Shown here one piece after another: positions 22,681 through 35,690 of a stretch of DNA of 64,000 nt. Origin of the DNA: Owenia fusiformis (lineage: Eukaryota > Annelida > Polychaeta > Sabellida > Oweniidae); NCBI GenBank assembly GCA_903813345.2, contig CAIIXF020000007.1, forward strand, positions 27,515,564 to 27,579,563, given 5' to 3'. Below the pieces are notes generated by a model. It was not told the DNA's origin. It worked only from the letters and a program-made list of their open reading frames with translations, and searched no databases. Every line of letters starts with the position of its first letter. Position 1 is the stretch's first letter. The translations under genes were made by a program, and so were the position numbers.

Positions 22681-23999
22681 ACATCGTACGTATCTGGATT
22701 TCGTTCATAATTGATTAATCTGTTAATGCGTTCCTCTAAGTAAATGAAACAATCGTCACATCGTGTTTATAAGTGTAATTCAAGGGCGTATAATCTAACA
22801 TGTCTAATGCTACTCATTTCATGGTATTACTTTCCGATCATTTGATAAAATAGAATACAATCAACATGTGGAAATCACGGATGACGGGAAAAACAATATT
22901 GTATAAATAGAATATATTTTAATAAGAGATTCGTAATGTAAGAGATTCGATATTTAACAGATATTTAGAATGAATTGCGACATTATATTCCAAATTCATG
23001 AATAAACTGTACGTATCTGGATTTCGTTCATAATTGTTTAATGGTTCCTCATAGATAGTAATAAAGTCATCACATCGTGTTCATTAGTGTTAATTCGAGG
23101 TTGGATAATGTTTTTATAATATGATGTTATAATTTTACATTTTATTTGTGTGTCTGAGTGAGGCTAAATTGAAAGTAAAACCTGTATAATCAGACGGGCA
23201 AATCACGATGAGGACAAATAATTATTTAAATTAGTAAGATAAGTCTGTACATGTAGATTGTTCGTTGAAGTTGGACCGTCGGTGACTTTTATTCCTAGAT
23301 TTCGTATCCCTCTCAAACAAATAAGTCAAAGCCAAATATAGTTGAACTGTTTTCGGGATTATTATTCATTTGTTGTAATACAGATTGACTTATAGACTGA
23401 TATTGTAATGGGTTGTGCTTGGGATTCACAGAATTATTCTATGATAGTCTCAGGATATATTGAAATGCGGATGTTTACATTAAAGATCTTGCTTTCAAAC
23501 AAAAATATTGAAGTACTAAGATCGGATATTAGCGTACCCCAGTGGAAAAGAATCAAAAGATATTCCAATTTAACGCACTGCACAATAATTTGTCATTTTG
23601 GAAATTCGTCAATATGACCTTACCATTTTGATCTTAATAATTTAAAATTTAAACAAGCGCTACCCCCCCCCCCAGAACTAGCCTTCCCGGTAAAGCCAAT
23701 ACGACAGATATCTAAGGAAAGTTTCATTTTTATTCTTGATTTCTCTGACTCGGAATAGTTGAAATGATAAACATAAATTGCAATTATTATTACTTTGCTC
23801 TTTCATTTTGCTCAGTCATGATCAACGCCTTCCTTAAATTTTCTGTCAGATCATCGATCCCAGACTTCAGCAAATATTCCAATCATATTTTGCGTTTTAT
23901 CGTCTTTCCCAAAAGCTATACGAATATGGTACTACAACTACTTAATGACAGTGGTTTATCGTTATTTTTGCAAATATGGATGTTTACACTGCTTGAATC

Positions 24000-24330
24000 T
24001 TATTCTAGGAAGTTTTATAGAGACGGGACTTCCTTTTCACAATGCAATTATATCTGTTTTGTAGGTTCCCGTGGGTAAGATACACACAAGAACAATACGG
24101 CCCATCCAAAAGGGACAGATCCGTCAGTGGCGTTCTTCAAATTATAGCCCGTGGAGATATAGTTTATGAATCTTGCCTCAAGTGACGTGTTAAATCCCAT
24201 ATTGGGTTTGAGAAAGGGCCCGTATACACAGCCCGATACACAGTTGCTCGATACAAGTGCAAACTATAAAATAACCATAATATAACAATTATAGATAAAT
24301 GTTTGGCATGCATTGTTTCTGTTTAATTGT
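24000..24330. repeat. Diverged inverted repeat, left block
   Basis: Shares agacgggacttcc, then ttatagccc, tgcctcaagt, cacagttgc and aaataaccat...gtttggcatgcat with the reverse complement of 30390-30860, in the same order. The copies are much more diverged than the outer arms. This suggests an older inverted duplication or two copies of another element within the centre. Confidence 0.6.
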
Positions 24331-27300
24331 TAAATTATTTGATAACTTATAATAAGCAGATAAGTTGCTTTTCAGGTATTAAGCGGCGATTAAGGACTGA
24401 AAACCAGCGTCACACATTTCTTCGGATATTCCTCCATAAGCAGATATACCTGTTTGCATGTTTTAATTTTGATTTGATTTGATTGTTTGAATTAGATAAA
24501 GTCTTTAAAATGTTACTAGTGTTTGGGGGGGGGGGGCTGAGATTTCATGTAGGAATTAAAATTAGAATAAGATTTAAATACGATCTGTTTTGTTTGCATC
24601 GTTGTATAACGTTGATAAAACACAAAGGGCAGCATTGGAATTACAAAATTGTGCGATTCCCTACCTCCCAAAATTATTCAAAATTATATTTCTGATTTCC
24701 GTGTCGGGACATTCTGATCTATTAGAGTCTCACTTTATCTAACGCTTTGGTATTCCAAAGGATTGTACTTGCCCGGGAGTACTTGCTGTATATCACGTCG
24801 GGAGATTAAACCTCCTGGATTAAACCAGTGAATGTTCCGATCGTCGTAACATTCGATACACCGAGAGATTTCCCAGATTCATACATGCATACTGTATATT
24901 CAGCAGGAATTTTACATACTTTATCATTCCCTTCTTAATATATCGTATAATATTTGTATTCTGTTTCACAGATTCCCCTTGAAATACAAGGTAGACTAGA
25001 TGCGAGTAGAAATAATTTTGATTTACGTCATTAAATATTCAAAATTCAGTCAAAGTGATGTCATAATTTGAAATCTACATGAAAAAGTACATCTAAAAAT
25101 ACGGTTTCGAAAATTGTTTATCAAATTTGAAAATTACGACAACACGGGCAATATATGGCAGGTTAAATGAGTCGTCAAGATTATAACACGCCGGTCTTTA
25201 TGTTACAGTTGATGAAAGTACAATGTCAAAATCTCATGATGATTTCTTCCGACCTGTGTTTACTGACAAGAGAGGGGTGCGCAGTTGTTGAAGCGAGTAT
25301 AAACTAAGAAAAATCCAAAGTCCGATAATTAATTAATTGGCATGGATCTGCTAATTGTTTTCGTTATTGTTACTTGTTCTATCTAGACGGTTTTATCTGC
25401 ATCGATATGGCTGATTATAAGGCATGAACATTTTTCCCAGTTGTGTTAATTGTTATTCTTTAATAAGCGGATTTATATGTTTGAAATATTTATTATCCAT
25501 TTTTCATTTTGATATACTTTTCAAAGGACTTTTTGTTCTATCTATGTGTTTTGTCTATACTAATCTTTAACAGGAGTTAGCTTATTCCATATAGCCTACA
25601 ATTGATTTTAATTCATAAAGTTTGCTGATAATTGACTTAAGTATGGTAAAGCTCTCGAAGAGAGCATGTGCATGATCGCCAATAAAATTGCATTCTTTGT
25701 TTTGTTTTGACAGTTAGTTTAGAACTTTAGCCACGCGAAGTATACACGCAAACGCTTGTGTACTTTTGAAACATTAACTTGCAAGGCTCAAAGTCATTTC
25801 CATCTCCTCCGGTGTTATTTCTGTGGTAGAGGTTTTTCAAAAATAATTTAAAACTTTTGAGACCTTTGGGGTATAGGATATACGATCAAATCACATGTCC
25901 TTCTATTTTTAGTTTTTTTCCTGAGGGATAAGAAAATAAAAATCAAACATAGAGAGGCAAAGACGTAAAAATGTGGGGAAGTTATTTAATTTATGCTTTT
26001 CTATGAATATAATTGCGACCTCCATGACATTTGACAAAGTCAGACCCCTAGTCAGAGAAGGGGGTGGGGGGGGTTCAAGAACGCCTTTCTCCAAAATTTA
26101 TTTAAAATCGTGCAGTTTTTCATCATTCTGAGCTTTTTTTTAAACTTAAGTGATGACCAATTTTGTTTAATGTGAACCCCCTGCCCCCATCACTCTGGAA
26201 GTGATCATGATACACTCAATCCACAAGGTGGGTCTAAAGATGAAAACCTAGACGATCTCTGTAATCAAAGGCTAAGACGATATTTTCTATAATCAGAGTC
26301 CTAGACGACTTCTGCTGCAATCAGAGTCCTGGATGATGTTCAGACTTTTCTGTAATCAAAGTAGCCAAACATCCGCAGAGCACGGAAATTGATGGATAAG
26401 TGAATGGTCTTTTGTTTGTTTTCTTAACTATTGTAAGGAATAAAATTAAGATTTAAATGTTCACCCCCCCCCTCCTCCGTTTAATTTCGATTCAAACAAA
26501 ATCAAACGGGAATGATTATCTTACAAGGTACGCTGAGACTTAAGACAATAAAAGACGATAATTAACCTGATTGGATCCTGTGTCTTATTAGCGTCTGTTA
26601 TTTATTACTGTTGACCAGTACCAGGCTGATTGCGTATTGATAATCAAACCGGTCGTGGGATGCAATGATATATCTAAATTTATCCCATGATACTACTTCC
26701 CGATGAATAACACCTTGGAATATTTTTGATTTTGAAAGAAAATCGTATTGTCCCGCCAAATCCCGCTCACGAAAATGATATACTCCCATTTGAAAATTAA
26801 GAGATTTTGAGACGTAAGGAGTATGAAGCCGCCTATTAAGCATAGTGTAATTGTAATTTCATGCTCTGACATAGCATACCAGTGTATTCCTTCAGTCATA
26901 CAATATTGTAATACCTTGATGGATCAAGATGCTTATAAGACAGTTAAAGTCGTAGAAACCTTAGCAATAGCGAATGTGTTTGGTCCCTCTAATATTAATA
27001 TAATATGAATATTGTTACAATATAACTGTATTGAATTTTTCTATGTTGATGTGTTTATGTTATATATCTACAATAAAATTTTTATATTTCAAAATTCCAT
27101 ACAGCTAAGTCACCGGACATTTTGTAGACTAATAATATAACAGACTTCTGGTTTTGTTCCATACACAATTTAGATAAGGATTGTGAACTTTAGATTTTAT
27201 GAAGAGAGTTATTTATATCTATATAATTACGTTTTGAGTTGGAGGAAACTTACTCAATATCACTTTGATGTCTCGGTCACCTGGCCATAAAAGGCATTTG

Positions 27301-30300
27301 CTTAATATGATATTTATTTTTTACAGGTTGTTTCCATTAACGGGGTGATACAGGCATGTGAAGTGTTTGGCTATGCATGGACCTCAAGGATGACACGGGG
27401 TGGAAGAGGGGCAAGGGTTGGTGCAAGTCCCGGGGTGCAAGTCTGCACTCCCAGACTCCAGATAGGAGTGAAACGCATCATGGGATTAAATGCATTCGTT
27501 GAAGTTTACAGAAACAGTTGAATATAATTCAGAATTTAAGTGAATCCACATGATCATTTGCGTTCAACAATGCGTTTATAGAGAGGTTTCGCAAGTTTTT
27601 GGCTCAATGTGTTGTGTTCACCAGATTTATTACCCTTTACATTCGACTTCACTTCTTAATTAAAAGAGAGCTTCATCTTCTGTAGTTTATTTCTAGGCCC
27701 CTGCGCGTAGGGTACAGCACTTAAACGAGTTGAGGTTAATCCATTGTGCGAAACCTCTCTAATACCAGAGGGGTTATTCATCAAGCTAAATGACCCCTCG
27801 AGGCGATATATGTGTTATGTTACAGTTACATGTTACAGTTACATGTTAAATTGTTAAGACTTGAAAGTTAATAATTAAGTTTTTTTGCGTTATCTTTCAG
27901 ATACTTATAATTAGTACACGTTGCTCTCTATGTTGGCGGTGATGACACGTTCTGCTTTCTTTTCAAGAAGCTGCAGTCTAATCTTTAAATGTTACATTCA
28001 TAATTTAAAAAAAGCTTTGTTTTGATTTATTATTTAAAAAAATATTGTGGCTTGCTAATCGCACCCCCACCCCATTCTGACTGAAAATCGAATTTTTAAG
28101 GGGCAATCGCATCCCCCCTGACTGAAAGTTGACTACGCCCCTGTGTTTCCCTTTGTCCCCTTTCATTTATCTTCTGTAAACTTGTTTGAACAAATTAATA
28201 CTAGTACTACAAAGATAACTTCATTCGAAACGCATGCAATTCACTCCAATATTATATTTATTCATGTATTTGCATTAGTGAGGGAAAGGGATTTGATTAT
28301 AAAATTGACGGTGGTTGCGAAGTTGTGATTTGGGAGGGAGGGGTATACTATACTAAGGTGTTATAAGACCCAATAATTAATATAAACAACTGAGCGCCTT
28401 CCTGATTGCATCCCAGCTCATCCTGTCCGCCAGTCTATCTCGATCGCATTTGATCAATGAATTCCTGATTAAACTGACTCTTGATTTTAAAATAGGAATT
28501 CTAAATCTGTTACTAGGATTTAAAAGTTGGTGTCTATTATGATACTGGAAATTGGAATACTATATTTTGTATTACTATTCTATCTCGATCTATAGTATAT
28601 AAATATGAATTTCTAGGTCTACAGTCCCACATGGGCTTCATTGAAACATACGACAAAGTTTATCCATTTCAAACAAGCCAGGAAAACAGATAACTAGTCT
28701 TGCATCAGGCCCCGCAAATGTCCAATTTTCTCTCGGGAAATACATAAATATCAGAGACATATTTCATAGCCAGAGGCCAAAAATGTCAAAATCGATATAA
28801 AATCTAAAAAGGATAAAATGTCCCCTCGAATACGGTACCTAGGTAATTAAATCTAATATTTCATAGTTCCCGCATAATAAGCATAAAACTTTCATTTACC
28901 GCTGTATCGAAATTCACGTGATCCCTTATTGAAGTTTTACTAAATAATTGAGTTTGATCATTTAATGCTGTTGGATAGAATATTAGGCTGAAAAGAATCA
29001 AAATTTTAGCCCATGTCTAAGTGAATGGTATAAATTCACATAGTTCTGATTACAATGAGAATGCTAAAAAAAAATCCTGGCATTTCCTTTACTCTACGTT
29101 TATAATCACGTATCATGCTTATTAACTAGATCAATACAGACTCGATTTCCTTTGCCCACCTTCAACATTGTTATGTAATGACGGGAAACAGTCACTGTAA
29201 TCTTCTAATCAGCCGTTTGTTTTTATTGTAATTAGGAAACTAATCAATTTTGATTTCGTATTGTTTCAATGAACAAAAAGCACATTAGTTCAGCATTTCA
29301 AGGAAGGGGGGGGGGTGTAAACAATTACTGACTGTCAAGTACATGTATCTCTCACGAGGCCCTATTTCCACAACCCTCCACTCATGCATACGCCTATCAT
29401 ATAATGGATAGGGAAATATATAACATTCCAACAGATACTGTCTTGACCTCCTACCCTTTTACACCGGGTCTCTTCTTGAACCCCTCCCATATTCTAATGT
29501 TTCTCGAAACTGCTCATGTTAACTTTGTAAGGCAATGTAGGGTTTGCTACGGGTGTGACTTGCAATGTATAACTTACTTGTACTTGTATAAGAAATAAAA
29601 ACAAATAAACAAACATAAAAACTTGTGCTCATAATTAATACGGTGATAAGCAACAAAAGGTTAAAATAAAAAATTTCAAAAACAGCCATGCACTACCCTG
29701 CATTTTAGCTGAAATTAAGTTTATTCCAAATAACTTATGTAACGAAATGGAAATGATTCGAAAAATAACAATTCGATGAACATTTCACAATGAAGCAAAC
29801 AAAACCAGATAGTAAAGAATTATTCTAATTTAAACCGACGTGAATCCTCAACCCTAAAGAGTTTTCGTTTTCGGTCAGGGGGGGGGGGTGCGATTTTGCC
29901 ATAAGCAACACAAAAAATTAAGTTTTCTTTTGAATTTTACAAAAATTGATGCAACTTCCTTCAAAATTGAGCTAGAAGCTTCAAATAAAAAGCATTTTAA
30001 AGCTCTTTTCTACCTCTATCCAATGGTCATATTTTCAAAGGTTATGGGGGGGGGTGCGATCGCACCCATCGCACCCCCCCTGGCTACGCCCATGCTGGTG
30101 ACATTTGAAAGACTAATTTCTTAATCTAATTTCAACAAAACAAATCAAAACCTAAACAGGTTGACGGTCTTTGTAGATTATAGACCATGCTAACAAAGTT
30201 TAAACATTTTATTTACGGCTTATTTAAAACATGCAAACGGGTGTATTTACTGAAGGAATATGTTAGGAAATATATTTAAAGTGTATTCATGCCTGCAATC

Positions 30301-30389
30301 ATCGCTGGTCACACCTGAAAAACAACTTCTTAAAATACAAACATAATTCACTGCACTGCTGTATACGTCTACCTGCTCTCAAATCTAAT

Positions 30390-30860
30390 AATGAAACGAA
30401 AAAAAATAATGCATGCCAAACTTTTATCTATTGTAATATTATCTATGGTTATTTCAAAGTTTTACTCTTGCATCAAGCAACTGTGCCATTTCCCCAACAG
30501 TCCTGTCTTTAAGGACTAACACTTTACTTGAGGCAAGATGCATAAACTTGAACTCCCTGGGCTATAACTCAATTGTCACTGCTTGTGTGTCATACTCATT
30601 GGCACCTGCAAAACAGAATAATATAATAAGAATAACATCATGATGATATCAGATATCATATTTCATTTGGAGCCTTAAATATTAAACAAGGCATAAACAT
30701 GAAAAATGTCACCACCCGCCATTTGTTACAGACGCTGAACGCCGACCCCAGACGCTAAACACCGTACATAAAAAAGTTGGAGACTTTAACAATATGTGAC
30801 CACTTTTGGTGGTGACATAAAAAGGGGAAGTCCCGTCTTAATAAAACTCCTGATTTCCAG
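30390..30860. repeat. Diverged inverted repeat, right block
   Basis: Reverse complement partner of 24000-24330, aligned through atgcatgccaaac, atggttattt, acttgaggcaaga, gggctataa and ggaagtcccgtctt. A MITE-like copy (30702-30822) is inserted in or beside the block. Confidence 0.6.
30702..30822. repeat. MITE-like repeat, inverse copy of the family at 5757
   Basis: It begins aaatgtcaccaccc and ends ggtggtgacataaaa, with cagacgctgaacgcc and agacgctaaacaccg inside. That is the reverse complement arrangement of 5757-5899 (which has ggcgtctg and tggtgttcgg), so the family is dispersed in both orientations. Confidence 0.65.
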
Positions 30861-31924
30861 TTTTTTGTAAACATACACCATTGCATGTTGATGGTTCGCA
30901 TGACCTGCAGGTCACGATGACAAATGAATGTTACGTTGTCAATAGAATGTAGGCTAACTAACTTTCACGTAAGGTAGATTCCCCGGGTAGATTCGCGAGA
31001 TTCGTGATTATTCCCCCGGGATTAGGCTATTCCAAAGCAAACACCAAAGATACCAAATCGAACTCCCAATGAATTATTGATCGTATCTATCCTAGGGCCT
31101 ATCATTTCAATGTAATTTAAAGGCTTACAGGGGTGCTTCAAAATCATCCCTGCGGCCCAAGAGTAATTCATTGCATTGTGACATTCATGAGCTGCTATGA
31201 AAGCAGTGAAGGACCGATCTTGAAGGATGCTTCAAAATCGGGTTCAAATTGTAATATTGAGGCCTACTAATCTTTCATAACACGTGACGCATTCTATATT
31301 AGCATTAAGAAATGAGAAATGGGCGTAGGAGCGGAGTAAGAGACCCAGGATAAGAAGAACCATTGGGCAAGATGGCCCACCAAGTTTGTTTATCATCAAA
31401 TATACATCGCCTGATATTATCTCCTGACAGGGACAGCATCGATCTCAATGGCCATTGCACTTTGTTTCATTTAGGCGGCACCTTCTCCAAGAAGAAACTC
31501 TTTTAACGGCACCACTTCTGTAAGTCTGTGGTAAAAAACCTCCCGTCCGAAGAAGTTATCTTACAGAACGGCCCCTTTTGACCCTCGGGGGCCCTTCTTG
31601 CCCTGCCATGGCCACACAAAACCATTTCCAGTAGTGACATTTGCGAGTTAATACCAATAAGAATAAAACGGACCGAATAAAACCAATGTCCTTTTTTCAA
31701 TAAACATGGCTACATGTATATTTAAAGTTTATATACCCATTCGGGGAAGACAATATAAATAAAACAATGTATTTTAAATTAGCACACAGAACAACTTTTA
31801 AATAATTACACATTTTTATTAAATTTTTCGAATTCATTTGGTACGCCTGTGCGCATTTGGCGTAATATATGCGATACGCCAATGTGAGTGTTAGAATAGA
31901 AACATACACATCAATTCCAATTTT

Positions 31925-32455
31925 CGTTTGATTCCTGTATGATTCCTGAAGGCTGGATTCATTTGTAAACTATATTGCATATGAATCCTGCTTGAATCCT
32001 GGCTACAGGATTCATTTGCAAACTACCTTCTATATGAATCCTGTACGAATCCTGAAGGCTGGATTCATTTGTAAACTATATTGCATATGAATCCTGTATG
32101 ATTCCTGAAGGCAGGATTCATTTGCAAACTACCTTCTATATGAATCCTGTACGAATCCCGAAGGCTGGATTCATTTGTAAACTATATTGCATATGAATCC
32201 TGTATGATTCCTGAAGGCAGGATTCATTTGCAAACTACCTTCTATATGAATCCTGTACGAATCCTGAAGGCTGGATTCATTTGTAAACTATATTGCATAT
32301 GAATCCTGTATGATTCCTGAAGGCAGGATTCATTTGTAAACTATTTAAACAGCGAATCCTGTATGAATCCTGGAGGCAGGATTCATACAGGATTCATATG
32401 TGCATATGAATCCTGTATGAATCCTGACTCCAGGATTCAGTGGTTTGATTCACAT
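31925..32455. repeat. Right minisatellite, inverse of the left block
   Basis: Units such as caggattcatttgcaaacta and ctggattcatttgtaaacta alternate with tgaatcctgtatgattcctg. This is the reverse complement of the 21985-22680 array. The final 150 bp (32340-32455) mirror the first 100 bp of the left array closely, including the gcatatgaatcctgtatgaa palindrome. Confidence 0.9.
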
Positions 32456-32559
32456 TTTTTGCTGTGAATGTCATCACTTTTGATAACATCACAATATAAA
32501 CACCTGTCATGTCATGAGCCACAAAGGAGAATAAACACAGGTCATTTTGGACCAGCGGC

Positions 32560-32830
32560 CATCTTGAAAAGTGAAAAAGTCATTAGCAAAGGAAACCTTC
32601 GACTTAGGAAACACACTACAATCTGTGACAAGACATTTGTGAATAACAGTTTTCTGCAGCAGACACAATTAAACTCCTAACGAATGCACATGGGGACTCA
32701 ATGATGGTAACCTCTAGAGTGTATGAGTGGTACAAGCGGTTCAAATCTGAAAGGGGAACTGAGACCGATAATCCAAAATGTGGGCATCCGAGAACAGTGA
32801 GAGCCCTAACTAATGTGGACGGGATGGATG
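32560..32830 (+). pseudogene. Broken mariner transposase N-terminus
   Basis: The frame at 32701-32826 encodes RVYEWYKRFKSERG, then NPKCGHPRT, which matches the second helix-turn-helix and its RP-linker region in mariner transposases ('V.EWYKRFK.G.....D....GRP.T'). A related piece in another frame lies just upstream, so frameshifts separate the parts. No catalytic DDD domain follows. It is a decayed remnant that identifies the TA-flanked element as mariner-related. Confidence 0.7.
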
Positions 32831-33466
32831 CTAAAATAATGATTATGGCTAATAAAGGGTGTGATAACATTTTTAATTTCCAGGAATCCACCTTTATTCT
32901 TTTTAATTTCCAACAAGTATGATGCGACTATGACAAATTAATACTTTGAACACTTTATACAAAAACTACTATTTTTACAAAAATGTCATGTTTTGCGTGT
33001 TGTTACAAGGTCTGCTCCACCTACCCTACCCCTAGGTCACTATAGCAACCATATTATTCAGTCTACTGAGTTTTATGATATGAAACTTTTCAACTTATTC
33101 ACAACATATTTGGACACATTTTGTCAAAAGATCAGCTAGATTGAAAAGAAAACAAATAAAATACAGCATCATTCCTGAAACATATGGAACACCCTGTAAA
33201 CAGAATATTTTGACTGATCCAGGTATAACTCACAAAATGATTTCATGATGAGCTAGCTCACTTATCTATTATTCACTTATCCTAATTAATACTTTTGTAA
33301 TTTTATTTACTTTTTCATTTGACCTACTTTGCAATAAGAAATCATCATGTGAAATTACATCTATTAAGCTTAATATGTTTATATTAATATAAGCAATGAT
33401 TTGCCGTACACTGTATAACCTTATCTTAAACTTATAAATGCATCAATCTCCATTCATATGTTACAG

Positions 33467-33609
33467 GATTTTGTATAGACCTTTTGAAGAACCTTTCATC
33501 AAGGATAGGCTTTACTTACACGCTGAAGAGGTCGCCAGATGGTAACTGGGGTGCTAAGAATAATGTTACAAGAAAGTGGAATGGAATGGCCAGAGAGCTT
33601 GTCGACAGG
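33467..33609 (+). CDS. Gene 1 exon 10: S1 ligand-binding domain
   Basis: Acceptor tgttacag, donor GTATTA, phase 1 in and 0 out, 143 nt. It begins GFCIDLLKNLSSRIGFTYTL, the first S1 helix (compare 'G.C.DLL..I'), and ends RKWNGMARELVDR, the WNGM signature of iGluR S1. It is almost identical in layout to gene 2 exon 63592-63734. It follows the 12-kb intron holding the composite element. Confidence 0.95.
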
Positions 33610-33793
33610 GTATTAAAATACATCTTAACCCCTATAATTGATAGATTATTCCTACGATACTGTAGAGCCTAAATATTACTAATCAAAAATTTCAAAAACG
33701 TCTTGGTTAAGCTTTAATGTACTGTTTAAGAACACACATTCTTACTATTGACAATGGATTATAGCAATACTATCCCACACGAATGCAAAATTT

Positions 33794-33999
33794 CTTGTTG
33801 GGATTCGATCAGCTTGTGTTTGTCTGAGAAAATGAGGATTTCAGCAAGGTTGCAAAAACATTGTGACATACCTGATGGTATCCAGTTGCTATGTCATTGG
33901 CCAATGGGTCAATGGCGAATGTCCCCGTGTTAAGTTAATGCATCCTTGCTGAAATCATCATTTTCTCAGAAGAACTCAATTTGATCGAGTCTCAACAAG
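33794..33999. repeat. 206-bp foldback repeat
   Basis: Arms of about 56 bp: cttgttgggattcgatcagc... at 33794-33850 and its imperfect reverse complement ending ...ctcaacaag at 33944-33999, around a loop with a small inner stem (tcattggcca/atgggtcaatgg). A short non-autonomous foldback element inside intron 10 of gene 1. Confidence 0.75.
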
Positions 34000-34303
34000 T
34001 AGATTCCTGTTGGATATCATTGATAATATTTTTTCAATGGTAAGAATAAGGTTTTTAAACAGGACACTGAGCTTGTTTTTTAGAACTTTTTTTTGTTCGT
34101 ATTCAATACAATTGGAACTCTAGATTACAAAAATACACAAAAAGTTTAAGTTGTCATATTATAATACTTGTGAAAATAAATTCTCATCGAATTCTTTTAC
34201 AATAAGATCTAGATTGAGCACAGGTATCACAATTGAATTCACTCAGGTCAAAGCAAAACGTCTTAATGAATTTATGAATTTATCATGTTTGTTGCTTGTG
34301 TAG

Positions 34304-34408
34304 AAAGCTGATATGGTTGTCGCCTCTTATACAATCACCAACATTAGAGAGAGGGATTTTGACTTTACCACGCCTTATTTGGACCTTGGGATGAAATTTC
34401 TCATGAAG
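34304..34408 (+). CDS. Gene 1 exon 11: S1 with ligand-binding Arg
   Basis: Acceptor cttgtgtag, donor GTATAC, phase 0 in and out, 105 nt (35 codons). It encodes ADMVVASYTITNIRERDFDF, then TTPYLDLGMKFLMK. By alignment to known receptors the Arg at 34346-34348 is the residue that holds the ligand alpha-carboxylate (GluA2 R485, GluN1 R523), and the Thr in YTI matches GluA2 T480. The GluA2 Pro of APLT is replaced by Ser here. Confidence 0.95.
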
Positions 34409-34644
34409 GTATACTCATTTTATTCTCTTATCTAAGGAATCGGAACAATGGAAACGTTAGACTTGTTTAAATTCTTTATTGCAGAGATCATTCAGGTTCT
34501 AAGTGGCATGGGTAATTCCAGTATTTAAACTTTGATGAACCTTCTATCCTCAATTTCATCATTCCCTTAATATTTTTAATATTTATTATCCAACACTAGA
34601 TTTGTTAGATCCTCTCAAGGATGCTAGACAAGAAAAGACTACTA

Positions 34645-35104
34645 CAGGGTGTGCCACAAAATTTTGCAACTTTTTTAAAAGGCTTAAAAGTTTGATAACA
34701 TAAAGGCTTTGACATATACAATTATTTACAGCAACTTAAGAAGAGGCAAAATTCATTTACAGCAACTTAAGGAGAGGCATATTTTACCAATTAAATACGT
34801 AAACTAATACTGACTTCAATTTTTTCGACAGATTTTTAATTGAATGTCAATGGTAAATTGGTCATGTGTTACCTAGAAATGTGACTTTCTATGATTTTGT
34901 GTCATCAACAATAAAACATTCATTATGTTCACTGAATCTGCTACAATATTTGATTGTAGATTGTAGCTTAAATATTGTAGCTTAAATATTTAATTGGTAA
35001 AGCCTCTGCTTAAGTTTCTGTAAATAAATTTTTATGGCAGTGCCTTAATATTATGATACTTTTCTATCCTTTTAAAAAGTTGCTTAATTTTATGGCACAT
35101 CCTG
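34645..35104. mobile_element. 460-bp mariner-like MITE
   Basis: CAGGGTGTGCCACAAAATTT at the left is inverted at the right (ATTTTATGGCACATCCTG), and both ends are flanked by TA (34643-34644, 35105-35106). Interior has tandem 'acagcaacttaagaagaggca' and 'gattgtagcttaaatattgt' pieces and no ORF. It is a non-autonomous element moved by a mariner-type transposase. A lone end-like remnant (ggcacatcctgta) occurs near 40394. Confidence 0.85.
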
Positions 35105-35329
35105 TATATCTAGTATATCCAAATTGATAAAGGGTAAACAGCTTATACTTTGAGGTCTTGTTTTAACAAGTTTTAAAGTTTGAATAAATGACAAACCTGA
35201 ATGATTCACTACAATATGTATGTCGATAAAAATATTAGGACCATTAAAGGTCATTTATTTATGCACCATCCACATTGCACTCCTCTCCAAATGCAAGTAT
35301 TCAAGGTTGTTAAACATTTCAAAGGGGTG

Positions 35330-35690
35330 TATTAGTTAGAATACCAAGAGGTCTGATATTGATTTGTGCTTTTAAAGGGCCCTCAAATAATATTACTGGA
35401 AGCTTTGGTTAGAATACTGATTTGTGCTTTTAAAGTGCCCTCAAATAATATTACTGGAAGTTTTGGTCAGAATATCAAGAGGTCTGATATTGATTTGTGC
35501 TTTTAAAGTGCCCTCAAATAATATTACTGGAAGCTTTGGTTAGAATACTGATTTGTGCTTTTAAAGTGCCCTCAAATAATATTACTGGAAGTTTTGGTCA
35601 GAATATCAAGAGGTCTGATATTGATTTGTGCTTTTAAAGTGCCCTCAAATAATATTACTGGAAGTTTTGGACCACCCTGCATATTGCATC
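35330..35690. repeat. Tandem repeat of about 75-90 bp
   Basis: Four or more copies of a unit containing gatttgtgcttttaaagtgc and aaataatattactggaag; two unit lengths alternate according to whether a 'tcaagaggtctgatatt' segment is present. Intronic, non-coding. Confidence 0.85.

Larger units (their letters stand above)
22681..31921. other. Centre of the large composite element, no gene supported
   Basis: No exon with conserved protein motif seen. Visible structure: a direct repeat pair beginning gtacgtatctggatttcgtt (about 22688 and 23012); diverged inverted blocks at 24000-24330 and 30390-30860; inverted 'gagaggtttcgcaa' blocks at about 27578-27770; several runs of eight or more C or G (23663, 24528, 26055, 26461, 29305, 29880, 30045); and two or three 'cgcaccccccctggctacgccc' type repeat fragments (28060-28145, 29870-30100). 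Confidence 0.5.
21627..33196. mobile_element. 11.6-kb TA-flanked mariner-like composite element
   Basis: The left end CAGGGTGTTCCATATG and right end CATATGGAACACCCTG are inverted and each is flanked by TA (21625-21626, 33197-33198), as for Tc1/mariner insertions. Arms of about 1.05 kb (21627-22680) and 1.27 kb (31922-33196) match in inverted orientation and include a minisatellite. The right arm carries a broken mariner transposase N-terminus that the left arm lacks. The 9-kb centre has no supported gene but has diverged inverted blocks. It lies in intron 9 of gene 1. Alternatively, two separate copies of one element in opposite orientation happen to flank 9 kb. Confidence 0.6.

Noticed and set aside
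24483-24695. Open frame containing a poly-Gly run
   Set aside because: The glycines come from a poly-G tract; no other support.
32616-32891. Minus-strand 91-codon frame
   Set aside because: Antisense of the mariner transposase remnant on the plus strand, which has recognisable helix-turn-helix residues.
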